Shown one piece after another: positions 17,963 to 26,587 of a stretch of DNA of 64,000 bases. Origin of the DNA: an uncultured Ruminiclostridium sp. (GTDB lineage: Bacteria; Bacillota; Clostridia; Oscillospirales; Ruminococcaceae); contig CAKSFR010000002.1 in NCBI GenBank assembly GCA_934454635.1, positions 62,001 to 126,000 on the forward strand. Reading direction: 5' to 3'. The notes below the pieces were generated by a model that worked only from the letters and a program-made list of their open reading frames with translations, ran no database searches and was not told the DNA's origin. Both the position numbers and the translations under genes were made by a program. Position 1 is the stretch's first letter; each line of letters opens with the position of its first letter.

Positions 17963-18101
17963 ATTACCTCAATATTAAAAAATACATTTGGGGTTTAGTA
18001 TATTAGGTGTTTCTTATCTGTATTTTCTGCGATATTGAGTTTGGGACATAAAAAGAGGGAGGTTTCTTTCAAAGCTTTTCGATTGTTTAGGGAATAGGAA
18101 A

Positions 18102-18135
18102 ACCCCGTATCCAACTTTAACTGTCGGATACGGGG
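18102..18135. terminator. Bidirectional terminator upstream of ppdK 3' end
   Basis: ACCCCGTATCC and GGATACGGGG pair around a 13-base loop. Plus-strand reading is followed by TAATCTTTTT and minus-strand reading by TTTTCC, so it may end ppdK transcripts as well. Confidence 0.7.
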
Positions 18136-18138
18136 TAA

Positions 18139-18250
18139 TCTTTTTATTTACCAAGCTCAAGACTCATCGCGAGAGTTATATCTTCCCACTGATTTTGCCT
18201 TAAATGCTTGCCGATAGAGCGCTTGCAGCTTTCGCTGTCAGGAAACTCAC
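18139..18250 (-). pseudogene. Possible gene remnant downstream of ppdK
   Basis: The minus strand just past the ppdK stop stays open for over 30 codons and ends LAMSLELGK-stop. It has no start or ribosome site and no recognised family. The rest of 17885-18252 holds only the two terminators. It may be chance. Confidence 0.2.
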
Positions 18251-18252
18251 TT

Positions 18253-20883
18253 TTACTTGAGCGCAGCCTGTGCAGCAGCCAGTCTTGCGATCGGAACGCG
18301 GAACGGCGAGCAGGAAACGTAGGTTAAGCCAAGCTTGTGGCAGAACTCAACAGATGCCGGGTCGCCGCCGTGTTCGCCGCAGATACCAACGTGAAGTTCG
18401 GGACGGGTAGCCTTACCAAGCTTGATAGCCATTTCCATGAGCTTGCCTACGCCGATCTGGTCGAGCTTTGCAAACGGATCGTTTTCAAAGATCTTTGCGT
18501 CGTAGTAAGCGTTGAGGAACTTGCCTGCGTCGTCGCGGGAGAAGCCGTAGGTCATCTGTGTAAGGTCGTTTGTACCGAAGCAGAAGAATTCAGCTTCCTT
18601 AGCGATTTCGTCAGCAGTAAGAGCAGCACGCGGGATTTCGATCATTGTACCAACTTCATACTTGAGGTCAGCGCCGGCAGCTGCGATAACTTCGTCAGCG
18701 GTCTTTACAACGATGTCCTTAACGTACTTTAATTCCTTGACCTCGCCAACGAGCGGAATCATGATTTCAGGAACGATTGTCCAGTCGGGATGAGCCTTCT
18801 TAACGTTGATAGCAGCCTTGATAACGGCTCTTGTCTGCATCTTTGCGATTTCGGGATATGTTACTGCAAGACGGCAGCCTCTGTGACCCATCATGGGGTT
18901 AAACTCGTGGAGAGAAGCGATGATGTTCTTGATCGTTTCAACGGACTTGCCCTGAGCCTTTGCGAGAGCTTCAATGTCAGCTTCTTCGGTAGGAACAAAT
19001 TCGTGGAGCGGCGGGTCTAAGAAACGGATTGTAACAGGATTGCCTTCGAGAGCTTCATAGAGCTTTTCAAAGTCGCTCTGCTGCATGGGTTCGATCTTAG
19101 CGAGCGCAGCTTCTCTTTCTTCAACAGTGTCGGAGCAGATCATTTCACGGAATGCAGCGATTCTGTCAGCTTCAAAGAACATATGCTCGGTACGGCAAAG
19201 ACCGATACCTTCAGCGCCGAGTTCTCTTGCCTTCTTAGCGTCAGCGGGAGTATCAGCGTTTGTTCTTACCTTTAATACTCTGTACTTATCAGCCCAAGCC
19301 ATGATTCTGCCAAATTCGCCTGCGATCGTAGCGTCAACAGTGGGGATAAGTCCGTCGTAGATGTTACCTGTAGTACCGTCGATGGAGATAGCGTCGCCTT
19401 CGTGGTAAACCTTTCCGGCAAGCTCAAACTTCTTGTTTTCTTCATCCATCTTGATTTCGCCGCAGCCGGATACGCAGCAGGTACCCATACCACGAGCAAC
19501 AACGGCAGCGTGAGAGGTCATACCACCGCGAACGGTGAGGATACCCTGAGCAGCCTTCATACCTGTGATATCTTCGGGAGAAGTTTCAAGACGAACGAGA
19601 ACGACCTTTTCGCCTCTTTCCTTCCAAGCAACTGCGTCGTCAGCGGTGAATACAACCTTACCGCAAGCAGCTCCGGGAGAAGCGCCAAGACCCTTGCCGA
19701 CAGGTGTGGCAGCCTTTAATGCCTTTGTGTCGAACTGGGGGTGAAGAAGAGTGTCGAGGTTGCGGGGATCGATCATAAGAACAGCCTTCTTTTCGTCGAT
19801 CATGCCTTCGTCAACGAGGTCGCACGCGATTTTAAGAGCAGCCTGAGCTGTTCTCTTGCCGTTACGGCACTGGAGCATATAAAGCTTCTTGTTTTCAACC
19901 GTAAATTCCATATCCTGCATATCGCGGTAATGGTCTTCGAGGGTTGCGCAAACCTTTACGAACTGTGCATAAGCGTCGGGGAAGAGTTCTTCCATCTTAG
20001 CGATAGGCATAGGAGTACGAACGCCGGCAACAACGTCCTCGCCCTGTGCGTTTACGAGGAACTCGCCCATGAGCTTCTTTTCGCCTGTTGCGGGGTCGCG
20101 GGTGAATGCAACGCCGGTACCGGATTCGTCGTTTAAGTTACCGAATACCATAGGCATTACGTTAACAGCGGTACCCCAGCTGTACGGGATATCGTTGTCG
20201 CGGCGGTAAACGTTAGCTCTGGGGTTGTCCCAAGAACGGAATACCGCTTCGATAGCGAGCTTTAACTGTGTAACAGGGTCGGAGGGGAAGTCCTCGCCGA
20301 GCTGCTTCTTATATTCAGCCTTGAACTGGATAGCAAGGTTCTTGAGATCCTCGGCAGTAAGGTCAACGTCGAACTTTACGCCCTTTTCTTCCTTCATCTT
20401 GTCGATAAGCTGTTCAAAATACTTCTTGCCGACTTCCATAACTACGTCGGAGAACATCTGAATGAATCTTCTGTAGGAGTCGTATACGAATCTTTCAAAC
20501 TTAGGGTCGGGGTTGCCCGCGATCATAGCGGCAACAACTTCGTCGTTAAGACCGAGGTTAAGAATAGTATCCATCATACCGGGCATGGAAGCTCTTGCGC
20601 CGGAACGAACAGAAACGAGAAGCGGGTTCTTAAGGTCGCCGAACTTCTTTCCGTTTTCCTTTTCCATCCAAGCAACGCCTTCCATTGCCTGAGCCATGAT
20701 TTCATCATTGATCTTGCGGCCGTCTTCATAATACTGTGTGCAGGCTTCTGTTGTGATTGTGAAGCCCTGAGGTACCGGAAGACCGATCTCTGTCATTTCA
20801 GCAAGGTTTGCGCCCTTACCGCCGAGTAAGTTGCGCATAGTCATGTTACCTTCTTTAAAGGTATAGACCCATTTTTTAGCCAT
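18253..20883 (-). CDS. ppdK: Pyruvate, phosphate dikinase
   Basis: 876 residues, the usual length. The enzyme interconverts pyruvate, ATP and phosphate with phosphoenolpyruvate, AMP and diphosphate, giving PPi-linked glycolysis or gluconeogenesis in anaerobes. Seen are the N-terminal ATP-grasp segment (NLLGGKGANLAEM), the phosphohistidine loop GGMTSHAAVVARGMG near residue 455, and the C-terminal PEP/pyruvate barrel with VGTMIEIPRAAL, FGTNDLTQMTYG and CGEHGGDP carrying the catalytic Cys. GGAGGT lies just before ATG 20883; the longer frame to 20994 lacks a site. A TATAAT-like -10 at 20994-20999 with a weak -35 lies upstream. It is monocistronic. Confidence 0.97.
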   Translation of the reverse strand: MAKKWVYTFKEGNMTMRNLLGGKGANLAEMTEIGLPVPQGFTITTEACTQYYEDGRKINDEIMAQAMEGVAWMEKENGKKFGDLKNPLLVSVRSGARASMPGMMDTILNLGLNDEVVAAMIAGNPDPKFERFVYDSYRRFIQMFSDVVMEVGKKYFEQLIDKMKEEKGVKFDVDLTAEDLKNLAIQFKAEYKKQLGEDFPSDPVTQLKLAIEAVFRSWDNPRANVYRRDNDIPYSWGTAVNVMPMVFGNLNDESGTGVAFTRDPATGEKKLMGEFLVNAQGEDVVAGVRTPMPIAKMEELFPDAYAQFVKVCATLEDHYRDMQDMEFTVENKKLYMLQCRNGKRTAQAALKIACDLVDEGMIDEKKAVLMIDPRNLDTLLHPQFDTKALKAATPVGKGLGASPGAACGKVVFTADDAVAWKERGEKVVLVRLETSPEDITGMKAAQGILTVRGGMTSHAAVVARGMGTCCVSGCGEIKMDEENKKFELAGKVYHEGDAISIDGTTGNIYDGLIPTVDATIAGEFGRIMAWADKYRVLKVRTNADTPADAKKARELGAEGIGLCRTEHMFFEADRIAAFREMICSDTVEEREAALAKIEPMQQSDFEKLYEALEGNPVTIRFLDPPLHEFVPTEEADIEALAKAQGKSVETIKNIIASLHEFNPMMGHRGCRLAVTYPEIAKMQTRAVIKAAINVKKAHPDWTIVPEIMIPLVGEVKELKYVKDIVVKTADEVIAAAGADLKYEVGTMIEIPRAALTADEIAKEAEFFCFGTNDLTQMTYGFSRDDAGKFLNAYYDAKIFENDPFAKLDQIGVGKLMEMAIKLGKATRPELHVGICGEHGGDPASVEFCHKLGLTYVSCSPFRVPIARLAAAQAALK

Positions 20884-21075
20884 TGGTATTACCTCCAAAA
20901 ATAAAATAGTTCCGCAGCTTGTCCTATACCGAAAGTAATTGCGCCGAGCAATAATACCCGGCGTAATTAAAATACAGGGATTGCCGCATAACAATTATAT
21001 TATAGCAGATTTTTAGAACAATTGCTAGTATTTTTTAAAAATTTTTTCAAAAATTTTACGTTTCGCAGCCTTAAC

Positions 21076-21104
21076 TTGATTTTGGGCGAATTTTGTGATA
21101 TAAT
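21076..21104 (+). promoter_or_regulatory. Promoter of the truncated MATE gene
   Basis: TTGATT, 17 bases, TATAAT, about 90 bases before the ATG. Confidence 0.65.
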
Positions 21105-21141
21105 TTCTCAAAAAGAAATGCCGCAAGGCTTATAATGTGTA

Positions 21142-21173
21142 ATACTAAGCGCCAATAAATTGGTACCGAGTAT
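21142..21173 (+). repeat. Family 1 remnant: the two inverted ends only
   Basis: ATACTAAGCGCCAATA joins directly to AATTGGTACCGAGTAT. These are the two ends of the 102-bp element with the middle lost, forming a 32-bp near-palindrome in the leader of the MATE gene. Confidence 0.7.
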
Positions 21174-21196
21174 GAAAAAGAACGAGGAGCCCCGAA

Positions 21197-21808
21197 ATGG
21201 AAAAAAATCTTACAACGGGCAGCGTTTTGAACAATATTGTGATTTTTTCGCTGCCGTATCTTCTCGCGTACTTTCTCCAGACGCTTTACGGAATGGCGGA
21301 TCTGTTCATAATCGGGCAGTTCGCGGGCGTTGAAAGCACTACCGCCGTGTCGATAGGCTCGCAGGTCATGCACATGATAACCGTTATGATCGTCGGGCTT
21401 GCCATGGGAACAACGGTAAGCGTCGGCAAAGCGGCAGGCTCGGGCGACAGCCGAAAAGCCGCCGCCGCGATAGGCAACACGGCTACGCTTTTCATGTCGG
21501 TTTCGGTCGCGCTGACGGTTATTCTTCTGCTTCTGACCGACCCGATAGTTTCGGTGATGTCAACTCCTGAAGAAGCCGTCGGAGGAACGACCGCATACCT
21601 TATCGTGTGCTTTATCGGGATTCCGTTTATCACGGCGTATAATATAATCAGCTCGATTTTCCGCGGACTGGGCGACTCAAAAAGCCCTATGTACTTTATT
21701 GCGATCGCGTGCGCAGTGAATATTGCGCTCGATTATCTCTTCATGGGGGCGCTCGACCAGAGGCTTGCGGTTTCCTCGCAAAGCTCGGAAACCTTGATTT
21801 CTTTATGA
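21197..21808 (+). pseudogene. MATE family efflux transporter, 3'-truncated
   Basis: The first ~186 residues are a normal MATE N-terminus: LPYLLAYFLQTLYGMADLFIIGQF, five to six helices and SSIFRGLGDSKSPMYF. Family members are about 450 residues. MATE similarity ends near 21753 (DYLFMGAL), after which the frame runs into the antisense of an ABC ATPase gene and stops at 21808. The promoter and GAGGAGC ribosome site are intact, so truncation is the defect. Either a rearrangement or a chimeric assembly joint at about 21752 explains it. Confidence 0.85.
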
Positions 21809-22071
21809 TAGTCGCCCTCCTGAAACTGCACGCCGATGCGCTGGAAAAGTGTGCGGCGTTTTTTCTTCGGGTCTTGCCCCAGCAGGCGAACCGTTCCCGC
21901 ATCTGCCTGCTTTGTGCCGAGCATACACTCGATCGTGGTGCTTTTTCCTGCGCCGTTTGCGCCGAGCAGACCGAATGCCGTACCGCTCTTTACTGAAAGG
22001 TTCAGATGATCGACCACGGTTTTGCTGTTATAGGCTTTGGTCAGTCCTTCTACAAAAATCGCTTCGCTCAT
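21733..22071 (-). pseudogene. ABC transporter ATP-binding protein, 3'-truncated
   Basis: The first ~105 residues are an ABC ATPase N-terminus with Walker A GANGAGKSTT and the Q-loop VQFQEGDY, as in drug/bacitracin-type exporters. Similarity ends near ETASLW, close to 21752, exactly where the MATE gene on the other strand is also cut. The signature motif and Walker B are missing, so no active ATPase can be made from this copy. Its ATG overlaps the stop of the upstream AraC-family gene (ATGA), showing an operon in which the regulator controlled the transporter. Confidence 0.85.
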
Positions 22072-22952
22072 TTCTGAACCCTCCTGACTGCCCGCAGTTC
22101 AATATATCCGCGCTGACCGCGGGGCTCTAACTGGATGCGCGGGTTCTCATCGTCCCAGCGGTAGCCGATGACGGACGGATCATAGCTGTCCATCGCCGCC
22201 TGCACGGTGCGGATAGCTTCGCAATAATCCTCTTCTTGGAAAGCCTGTCCTTGAAACATTAGATATTCTGCCTCCGGCAGATGAATGGTGTCAAAGCCAT
22301 CGGGAACAATGCCCATATAGTCTGTTTCGACCTCAACACCTTGTACATAGGTAGAAGTGTCCGGCTTTTTGTATTTCTCAGGCAGCCACATAGAAACAGG
22401 TTCTCCGCAGAGCGATTTCATGCTCATAAGTATTCCCCACACATCGCAGCTTACTTCCTCGCAGTAAGGGAAATAGTCCTCTGCGCGCTTGCCGCGTTTG
22501 ATGATACACAGGCGTTCCGGCTTGCGGACAACCTGTATGAAAATCGGTTGAATGTTAGACATATCGATGTTCTCCTTTCTCAGTTCGCGATATTTTGCGC
22601 CGTAAGGAACGAAGAACGGGACGGGAATGGGGTTTTTCATGTAGTCGCTCGGGTTCAGACCGAACTCTCGGTAAAATGCCCGCGTGAAAGTGTCCGCATT
22701 TGAAAATCCGGCATCAAAAGCCGCATCAATAACTTTGACATTTCCGCTCTGCAGCTGTTTTGCTGCTTCTGTCAGCCGGTATTTTCTGATATACTCAGTC
22801 GGTGTCAGCCCAAGACTGTCCCGAAACAGCCGGTAGGCATACCAAGGGGAAAACAGCGATGCCCGCGCGAGATCGGACAGACTGATTTCCTTCGTTTTGT
22901 TTTTTTCTATGTAATCCTGCATCCGCTGGACGGCCAAAATCTGTTCTGTCAT
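22068..22952 (-). CDS. AraC-family regulator with GyrI-like effector domain
   Basis: About 294 residues. The N-terminal double helix-turn-helix of the AraC/XylS type covers residues 1-105 (ISLSDLARASLFSPWYAYRLF; AAFDAGFSNADTFTRAFYREFG). The C-terminal ~160 residues form an AraE/GyrI-like ligand-binding domain (VVRKPERLCIIKRG ... PEAEYLMFQGQ). Such proteins (Rob/BmrR-like) sense drugs or hydrophobic compounds and activate an exporter. The downstream ABC ATPase overlaps by 4 bases. AAGGAG lies 9 bases before ATG 22952; a TTG at 22961 overlaps the site. A transporter regulator is likely, but its target is now broken. Confidence 0.88.
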   Translation of the reverse strand: MTEQILAVQRMQDYIEKNKTKEISLSDLARASLFSPWYAYRLFRDSLGLTPTEYIRKYRLTEAAKQLQSGNVKVIDAAFDAGFSNADTFTRAFYREFGLNPSDYMKNPIPVPFFVPYGAKYRELRKENIDMSNIQPIFIQVVRKPERLCIIKRGKRAEDYFPYCEEVSCDVWGILMSMKSLCGEPVSMWLPEKYKKPDTSTYVQGVEVETDYMGIVPDGFDTIHLPEAEYLMFQGQAFQEEDYCEAIRTVQAAMDSYDPSVIGYRWDDENPRIQLEPRGQRGYIELRAVRRVQK

Positions 22953-23210
22953 TCTTCTCAACTCCTTACAGGAACATTATACCGTGCGGGAAGATTTTTT
23001 TCTCGACTTTTCTTGCCTTTTTTCATTCAGCATCTCCGACGGAATCCACACTTGGTTTTGACGCCCGCTGCATATCCCGAAATTTTATAAAAAGCAAATG
23101 CTCATGGAAAGACTCAATAACGGGAATTGCCGCACGAGCCTGATTTATCCTATACATTTTTAAAGTTTTATTCTGTAAAGGGCAAATTAAAGGGTACGTC
23201 ATAAAAAATG

Positions 23211-23248
23211 ACAAAGAAAAACCCCGTAAACCTTAAGTTTACGAGGTT
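23211..23248 (-). terminator. Terminator of tRNA-Ser
   Basis: On the minus strand AACCTCGTAAAC and GTTTACGGGGTT pair with one wobble, followed by TTTTC. Confidence 0.75.
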
Positions 23249-23253
23249 TCGCA

Positions 23254-23345
23254 TGGCGGACAGAAAGGGATTCGAACCCTTGAACGGGTATTAGCCGTTA
23301 CACGATTTCCAATCGTGCGCCTTAGACCAGCTCAGCCATCTGTCC
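23254..23345 (-). tRNA. tRNA-Ser (anticodon GGA)
   Basis: The acceptor stem GGACAGA/TCTGTCC, the D-arm, anticodon stem CACGA/TCGTG with loop TTGGAAA (anticodon GGA), a long class II variable arm, the T-arm AAGGGTTCGAATCCCTT and encoded CCA are all present. Confidence 0.95.
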
Positions 23346-23449
23346 ATGCTCGTCTATTTAATACAGCTTAATTATTTTAGCACGTTTTCGACGATTTGTC
23401 AAGAGGTAGAATGAAAAAAGTCGAAAATTTCTGAACCCCGGTTTTTCTC

Positions 23450-23478
23450 TTGCAATTTCGCATGAAATATGCTATAAT
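23450..23478 (+). promoter_or_regulatory. Promoter of the gene at 23566
   Basis: TTGCAA, 17 bases, TATAAT. Confidence 0.75.
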
Positions 23479-23565
23479 CGCAGTTGGGGAGGCGCACCCA
23501 TAACAAAAAAACGCGGCGCCGCAGCAATACAGACGGCGCGGAAAAGCTCTAGGGGGAAGACACCC

Positions 23566-24609
23566 ATGACAAAAAACGAAAATAAGCCGCCCAACATAAC
23601 GGTTATTGACAGCAGCGGCGAAAAAATAGGCTTTACTTATGAGAAACGAGCCAAGGGGCTTGTAAAAAAAGGTCGGGCAGTTTATTTACCCGACGAAAAC
23701 GAGGGTAAGGTTATCCGACTAAATGACTGTCCGACGTGTGAAAACATGGAGGATACTATTATGGATAATATAATCAACACTCAACTTACCGAAGCTGCGG
23801 AGAAAAAGGTCAACTACCTTTTCTTTGATCCGAAAGAATGGATGAAGCACCCAGACGTTCAGAAAACAACGGTTTTCGACAGATTTTTTATTACAGCTCT
23901 GTTCGGCGAGGGATTGACGGAAGTCGTTTCGCTCGGAAACTGGGGCTGGGACTGGTCGGAGATAACAAACGGTATGCTGCGGCTCGAACGCAGGACGGAA
24001 TACCACTTTGTATTCTGGCTGAACGGCGGCGAGAACGACCGTTCGGACGAAACGTGTATGTTTCAGGTCATTTTCACCGACAACAGCCTGCGCGCAAACG
24101 AATCCGAATGGGAGAAAAGGCTTTGCTATAAGCTCAACCGTGCATACATAAAGCCGTTGAAAAGATATAACGGCTGGGAGCTGTACGACATTCCGTTCGT
24201 GACGGACGACCACGAATATACTCAGCTGCGTTTTACCGCGCAGCGCGCTCCTATGGCGGTGATGCCGGCAAAAGAGCCGTCGTTTTACGCGGAACTTGAG
24301 GATAAAACGGACGAGCTTGCGGATAAGCGCCCGCAGCGCCACAATATCATCTTTGAGGACGGCTGGCCGACGAATACATGGTATTCAACAGCGGCGCTCA
24401 TGCGCGAAAATGCGCCGAAAAGTCCGCAGCCTTTCGAAACTTTCGCAGGCAGTCCAAATTTCGACGAGCTTTGCGAGAGAATTTCGGAGTTTGTCAACGA
24501 ACGCTATTCGGAAGAGCTCGACATTGACCAACTCGCCGACGTGATCGTATCAAATCACATCAAAGAGATAGCGCAGAAGATAGCGGCTTCGGCGTGTGAA
24601 GAAAAGTAA
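23566..24609 (+). CDS. Hypothetical protein with KRAKGLVKKGRA N-terminal motif
   Basis: 347 residues, soluble. The N-terminus (VIDSSGEKIGFTYEKRAKGL) is the short module common in clostridial uncharacterised proteins of the form YPKRAKGLVKKGRA, possibly a small nucleic-acid or metal-linked unit; CPTC follows at about residue 57. The rest has no recognised family. Trp-rich stretches (LGNWGWDWSEI, WLNGGEND) suggest a beta-sandwich fold, and a helical tail (FDELCERISEFVNERYSEELD) follows. It has its own promoter and terminator and so stands alone. Function unknown. Confidence 0.75.
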   Translation: MTKNENKPPNITVIDSSGEKIGFTYEKRAKGLVKKGRAVYLPDENEGKVIRLNDCPTCENMEDTIMDNIINTQLTEAAEKKVNYLFFDPKEWMKHPDVQKTTVFDRFFITALFGEGLTEVVSLGNWGWDWSEITNGMLRLERRTEYHFVFWLNGGENDRSDETCMFQVIFTDNSLRANESEWEKRLCYKLNRAYIKPLKRYNGWELYDIPFVTDDHEYTQLRFTAQRAPMAVMPAKEPSFYAELEDKTDELADKRPQRHNIIFEDGWPTNTWYSTAALMRENAPKSPQPFETFAGSPNFDELCERISEFVNERYSEELDIDQLADVIVSNHIKEIAQKIAASACEEK

Positions 24610-24621
24610 ATATTACATAAA

Positions 24622-24650
24622 AAGGTTCGGAAAGGCTTCCGGACCTTTTT
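24622..24650 (+). terminator. Rho-independent terminator
   Basis: AAGGTTCGG and CCGGACCTT (9-bp stem) followed by TTT. Confidence 0.85.
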
Positions 24651-24823
24651 CGTGTATTTTCCGCAAAACCCGCGTTTTGTTACAAAACGTGCAATAAATA
24701 TTGCTTTTTCACTTGATTTATTATGAAATGTATGGTAAAATGTAATAAAAGTTAGCAAAAGCTGAGCGGAATTTAATGAAAATGACGAAAAATCCAACTG
24801 CTTTCCGACAGGAGGGGTGGCGC

Positions 24824-26029
24824 ATGACTTTTACAAAGGACAATATAGGTCAGTTACTTTCACAGGCGCTTGAACAAAAGGATATAAAGGTCTATTATCA
24901 GCCGAAGTTCGACGCGCTCACAAGCAAGCTCGTCGGCGCGGAAGCGCTTTCACGCTGGAAAAAGCCCGACGGCGGGCTGTATCCTCCCTCGGAATTTATC
25001 CCCGTGCTTGAGGAAACGGGGCTTGTGAACGACCTCGACTGGTATGTTCTCGAGGACGTGTGCGCCTTTATCGGTCAGCTTCTGCGCCAGAATATGCACG
25101 TTGTCACGGTTTCGGTCAACTTCTCCCGCACGCATACGAGCGAAGCCGATTTTGTTCAGCGCCTCTGCGACACGGCGGACCGTTACCGCGTTCCGCACAG
25201 CTTTGTTGAAGTCGAGATTACCGAATCCGCGCTCGCTCAGGGCGAAAAGGACATAATCGAGTTTATTTCCGACATTCGCAAGGCGGGCTTCGACGTCGCT
25301 ATCGACGATTTCGGAAGCGGACTTTCCTCGCTCAGTTTTGTGAAAGACGTCCCCGCAAACGTACTTAAAATAGACAAATCCCTGCTCAGCGGAAACTGTG
25401 AAAACGAAAAGGAGCGCATAGTTCTCGAAAGCGTTTTCGAGTTTGCGCACCGTCTTAATTTAACCACCGTCGCGGAGGGCGTTGAAACGCAGGAGCAGCT
25501 CGGCTTCCTGCGCACCTGCGACTGCAAGATAATTCAGGGCTATCTTTACGCGAAGCCGATGACTCGTGAGCAGTTCTTTGAGCTTTGCGCTACTGCCGAA
25601 GAAAAGCGCAAAACCGAGGATATTCTCGTCACACAAGCGCCCGCAAGCGCAACGCAGCTTCTTCTTGAAGCGGTTTTCACGCGTTTCCCGCTGATTATTC
25701 TCAGCAATCTTTCTCGAAACAGCTTCTACATGATGGCGTACACTAATTTTACGACCCATTCCTGCCCCTCGACGGGCGTTTATACCGACCTTATCGCTCA
25801 CGCCGCAATGACGATGCACCCCGACGACCGCGACCTTTTCCGCGCGACGTTCGACGTTGAACGACAGATCGAGCTTAGCGAAAACGGCGAAAAGAGCATT
25901 TGCATTGTGACCCGTCAGCTTGGCGATGACGGGGTTTACAGGCGTGTTGAAACCGCGAACTATTTCGTGAAAAATCCGTCCGCGGACGACGTTCTCGCGA
26001 TAACGCTTTCGCGGCCGCTTGAAGCCTGA
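24824..26029 (+). CDS. c-di-GMP phosphodiesterase, EAL domain with C-terminal PAS-like domain
   Basis: About 401 residues. The EAL domain (roughly 5-255) keeps the catalytic set: EAL in VGAEALSRW, Asn in VSVNFSR, Glu in VEITES, the double Asp in IDDFGSG, Lys in LKIDKSL, Glu in VAEGVE and Gln in IIQGYLYAKP. It should therefore hydrolyse c-di-GMP to pGpG. Residues 290-401 resemble a PAS sensor (FYMMAYTNFTTH ... MHPDDRDLF ... YRRVETANYF). The order EAL-PAS is less common than PAS-EAL. GGAGGGG before ATG 24824 sets the start. It opposes the cyclase at 13809 and may tune pilus or surface traits. Confidence 0.9.
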   Translation: MTFTKDNIGQLLSQALEQKDIKVYYQPKFDALTSKLVGAEALSRWKKPDGGLYPPSEFIPVLEETGLVNDLDWYVLEDVCAFIGQLLRQNMHVVTVSVNFSRTHTSEADFVQRLCDTADRYRVPHSFVEVEITESALAQGEKDIIEFISDIRKAGFDVAIDDFGSGLSSLSFVKDVPANVLKIDKSLLSGNCENEKERIVLESVFEFAHRLNLTTVAEGVETQEQLGFLRTCDCKIIQGYLYAKPMTREQFFELCATAEEKRKTEDILVTQAPASATQLLLEAVFTRFPLIILSNLSRNSFYMMAYTNFTTHSCPSTGVYTDLIAHAAMTMHPDDRDLFRATFDVERQIELSENGEKSICIVTRQLGDDGVYRRVETANYFVKNPSADDVLAITLSRPLEA

Positions 26030-26054
26030 AAAGTGAAAAAACAATATCCGATCT

Positions 26055-26080
26055 ATCCCGCTGTTATCCGACAGCGGGAT
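26055..26080. terminator. Bidirectional terminator
   Basis: ATCCCGCTGT-TATCCG-ACAGCGGGAT, a perfect 10-bp stem followed by TATTTTATAA, between the EAL gene and the convergent XRE gene. It touches the stop codon of the latter. Confidence 0.8.
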
Positions 26081-26418
26081 TATTTTATAAATTCGTCCGT
26101 CATTTCCGAGAGAAGCTCCGCTATTTTATCGCCAAGCTTATCGGGCAGGCACGACAGTGCGTTCACGCATATCTGCTCGCGGCGGGAAAGCTCCGCTTCG
26201 GAATAGACCGTTTCGTTTCCGCGCAGTTCGCTGTTCCCGATAAGAAAATCGACCGTAACGCCGAAAATATCCGCGATGCGTATAAGCATTGCAATATCGG
26301 GTTCAACGTCCGTTTTTTCATATTTATATATAGCCTGCTGGGTAGTTCCGAGAAATTCGGCAAGCTTCTGCTGGGATATCCCGTTTTCCTCGCGCAACAA
26401 CCGTAGGTTTTTAACCAT
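26080..26418 (-). CDS. XRE-family transcriptional repressor
   Basis: 112 residues. Residues 1-62 form a Cro/CI helix-turn-helix (LRLLREENGISQQKLAEFLG, QQAIYKYEKTDVEP, RIADIFGVTVDFLIG). The rest is a short helical tail that may dimerise. AAAAGGAG precedes the ATG at 26418. It is divergent from the secreted-protein gene at 26588. Two 15-bp operator-like palindromes lie in the shared control region, one next to its own -10 and one inside the partner promoter, suggesting autoregulation and repression of the partner. Confidence 0.9.
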   Translation of the reverse strand: MVKNLRLLREENGISQQKLAEFLGTTQQAIYKYEKTDVEPDIAMLIRIADIFGVTVDFLIGNSELRGNETVYSEAELSRREQICVNALSCLPDKLGDKIAELLSEMTDEFIK

Positions 26419-26453
26419 AGACTGTTTTTGCTCCTTTTTATTATGTTACCTCT

Positions 26454-26474
26454 ATTATAACAAAAGTCTGTTGT
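26454..26474 (-). promoter_or_regulatory. XRE gene -10 and adjoining operator-like site O1
   Basis: The minus-strand -10 TATAAT is at 26454-26459. The adjoining ACAAAAGTCTGTTGT (26460-26474) matches the O2 sequence at 13 of 15 positions. Confidence 0.5.
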
Positions 26475-26508
26475 TGTATGTAAAATAAATTTGTTGTATT
26501 TTAACCTA

Positions 26509-26537
26509 TTGACAACAACATTCTGTTGTGATATAAT
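26509..26537 (+). promoter_or_regulatory. Consensus promoter with embedded operator O2
   Basis: TTGACA, 17 bases, TATAAT: both hexamers are perfect. The spacer is filled by the palindrome ACAACA-TTC-TGTTGT (26515-26529), so a bound repressor would block RNA polymerase. Confidence 0.8.
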
Positions 26538-26587
26538 TTACTTGCCGACATAGCTCGGAGAATTTTTACATTTTAGGAGGAAATTTT

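Noticed and set aside
23023..23214. 63-codon minus-strand frame upstream of the AraC-family gene
   Set aside because: No ribosome site, no recognised family, and it ends where no operon structure supports it. It could be a remnant, but evidence is too thin.
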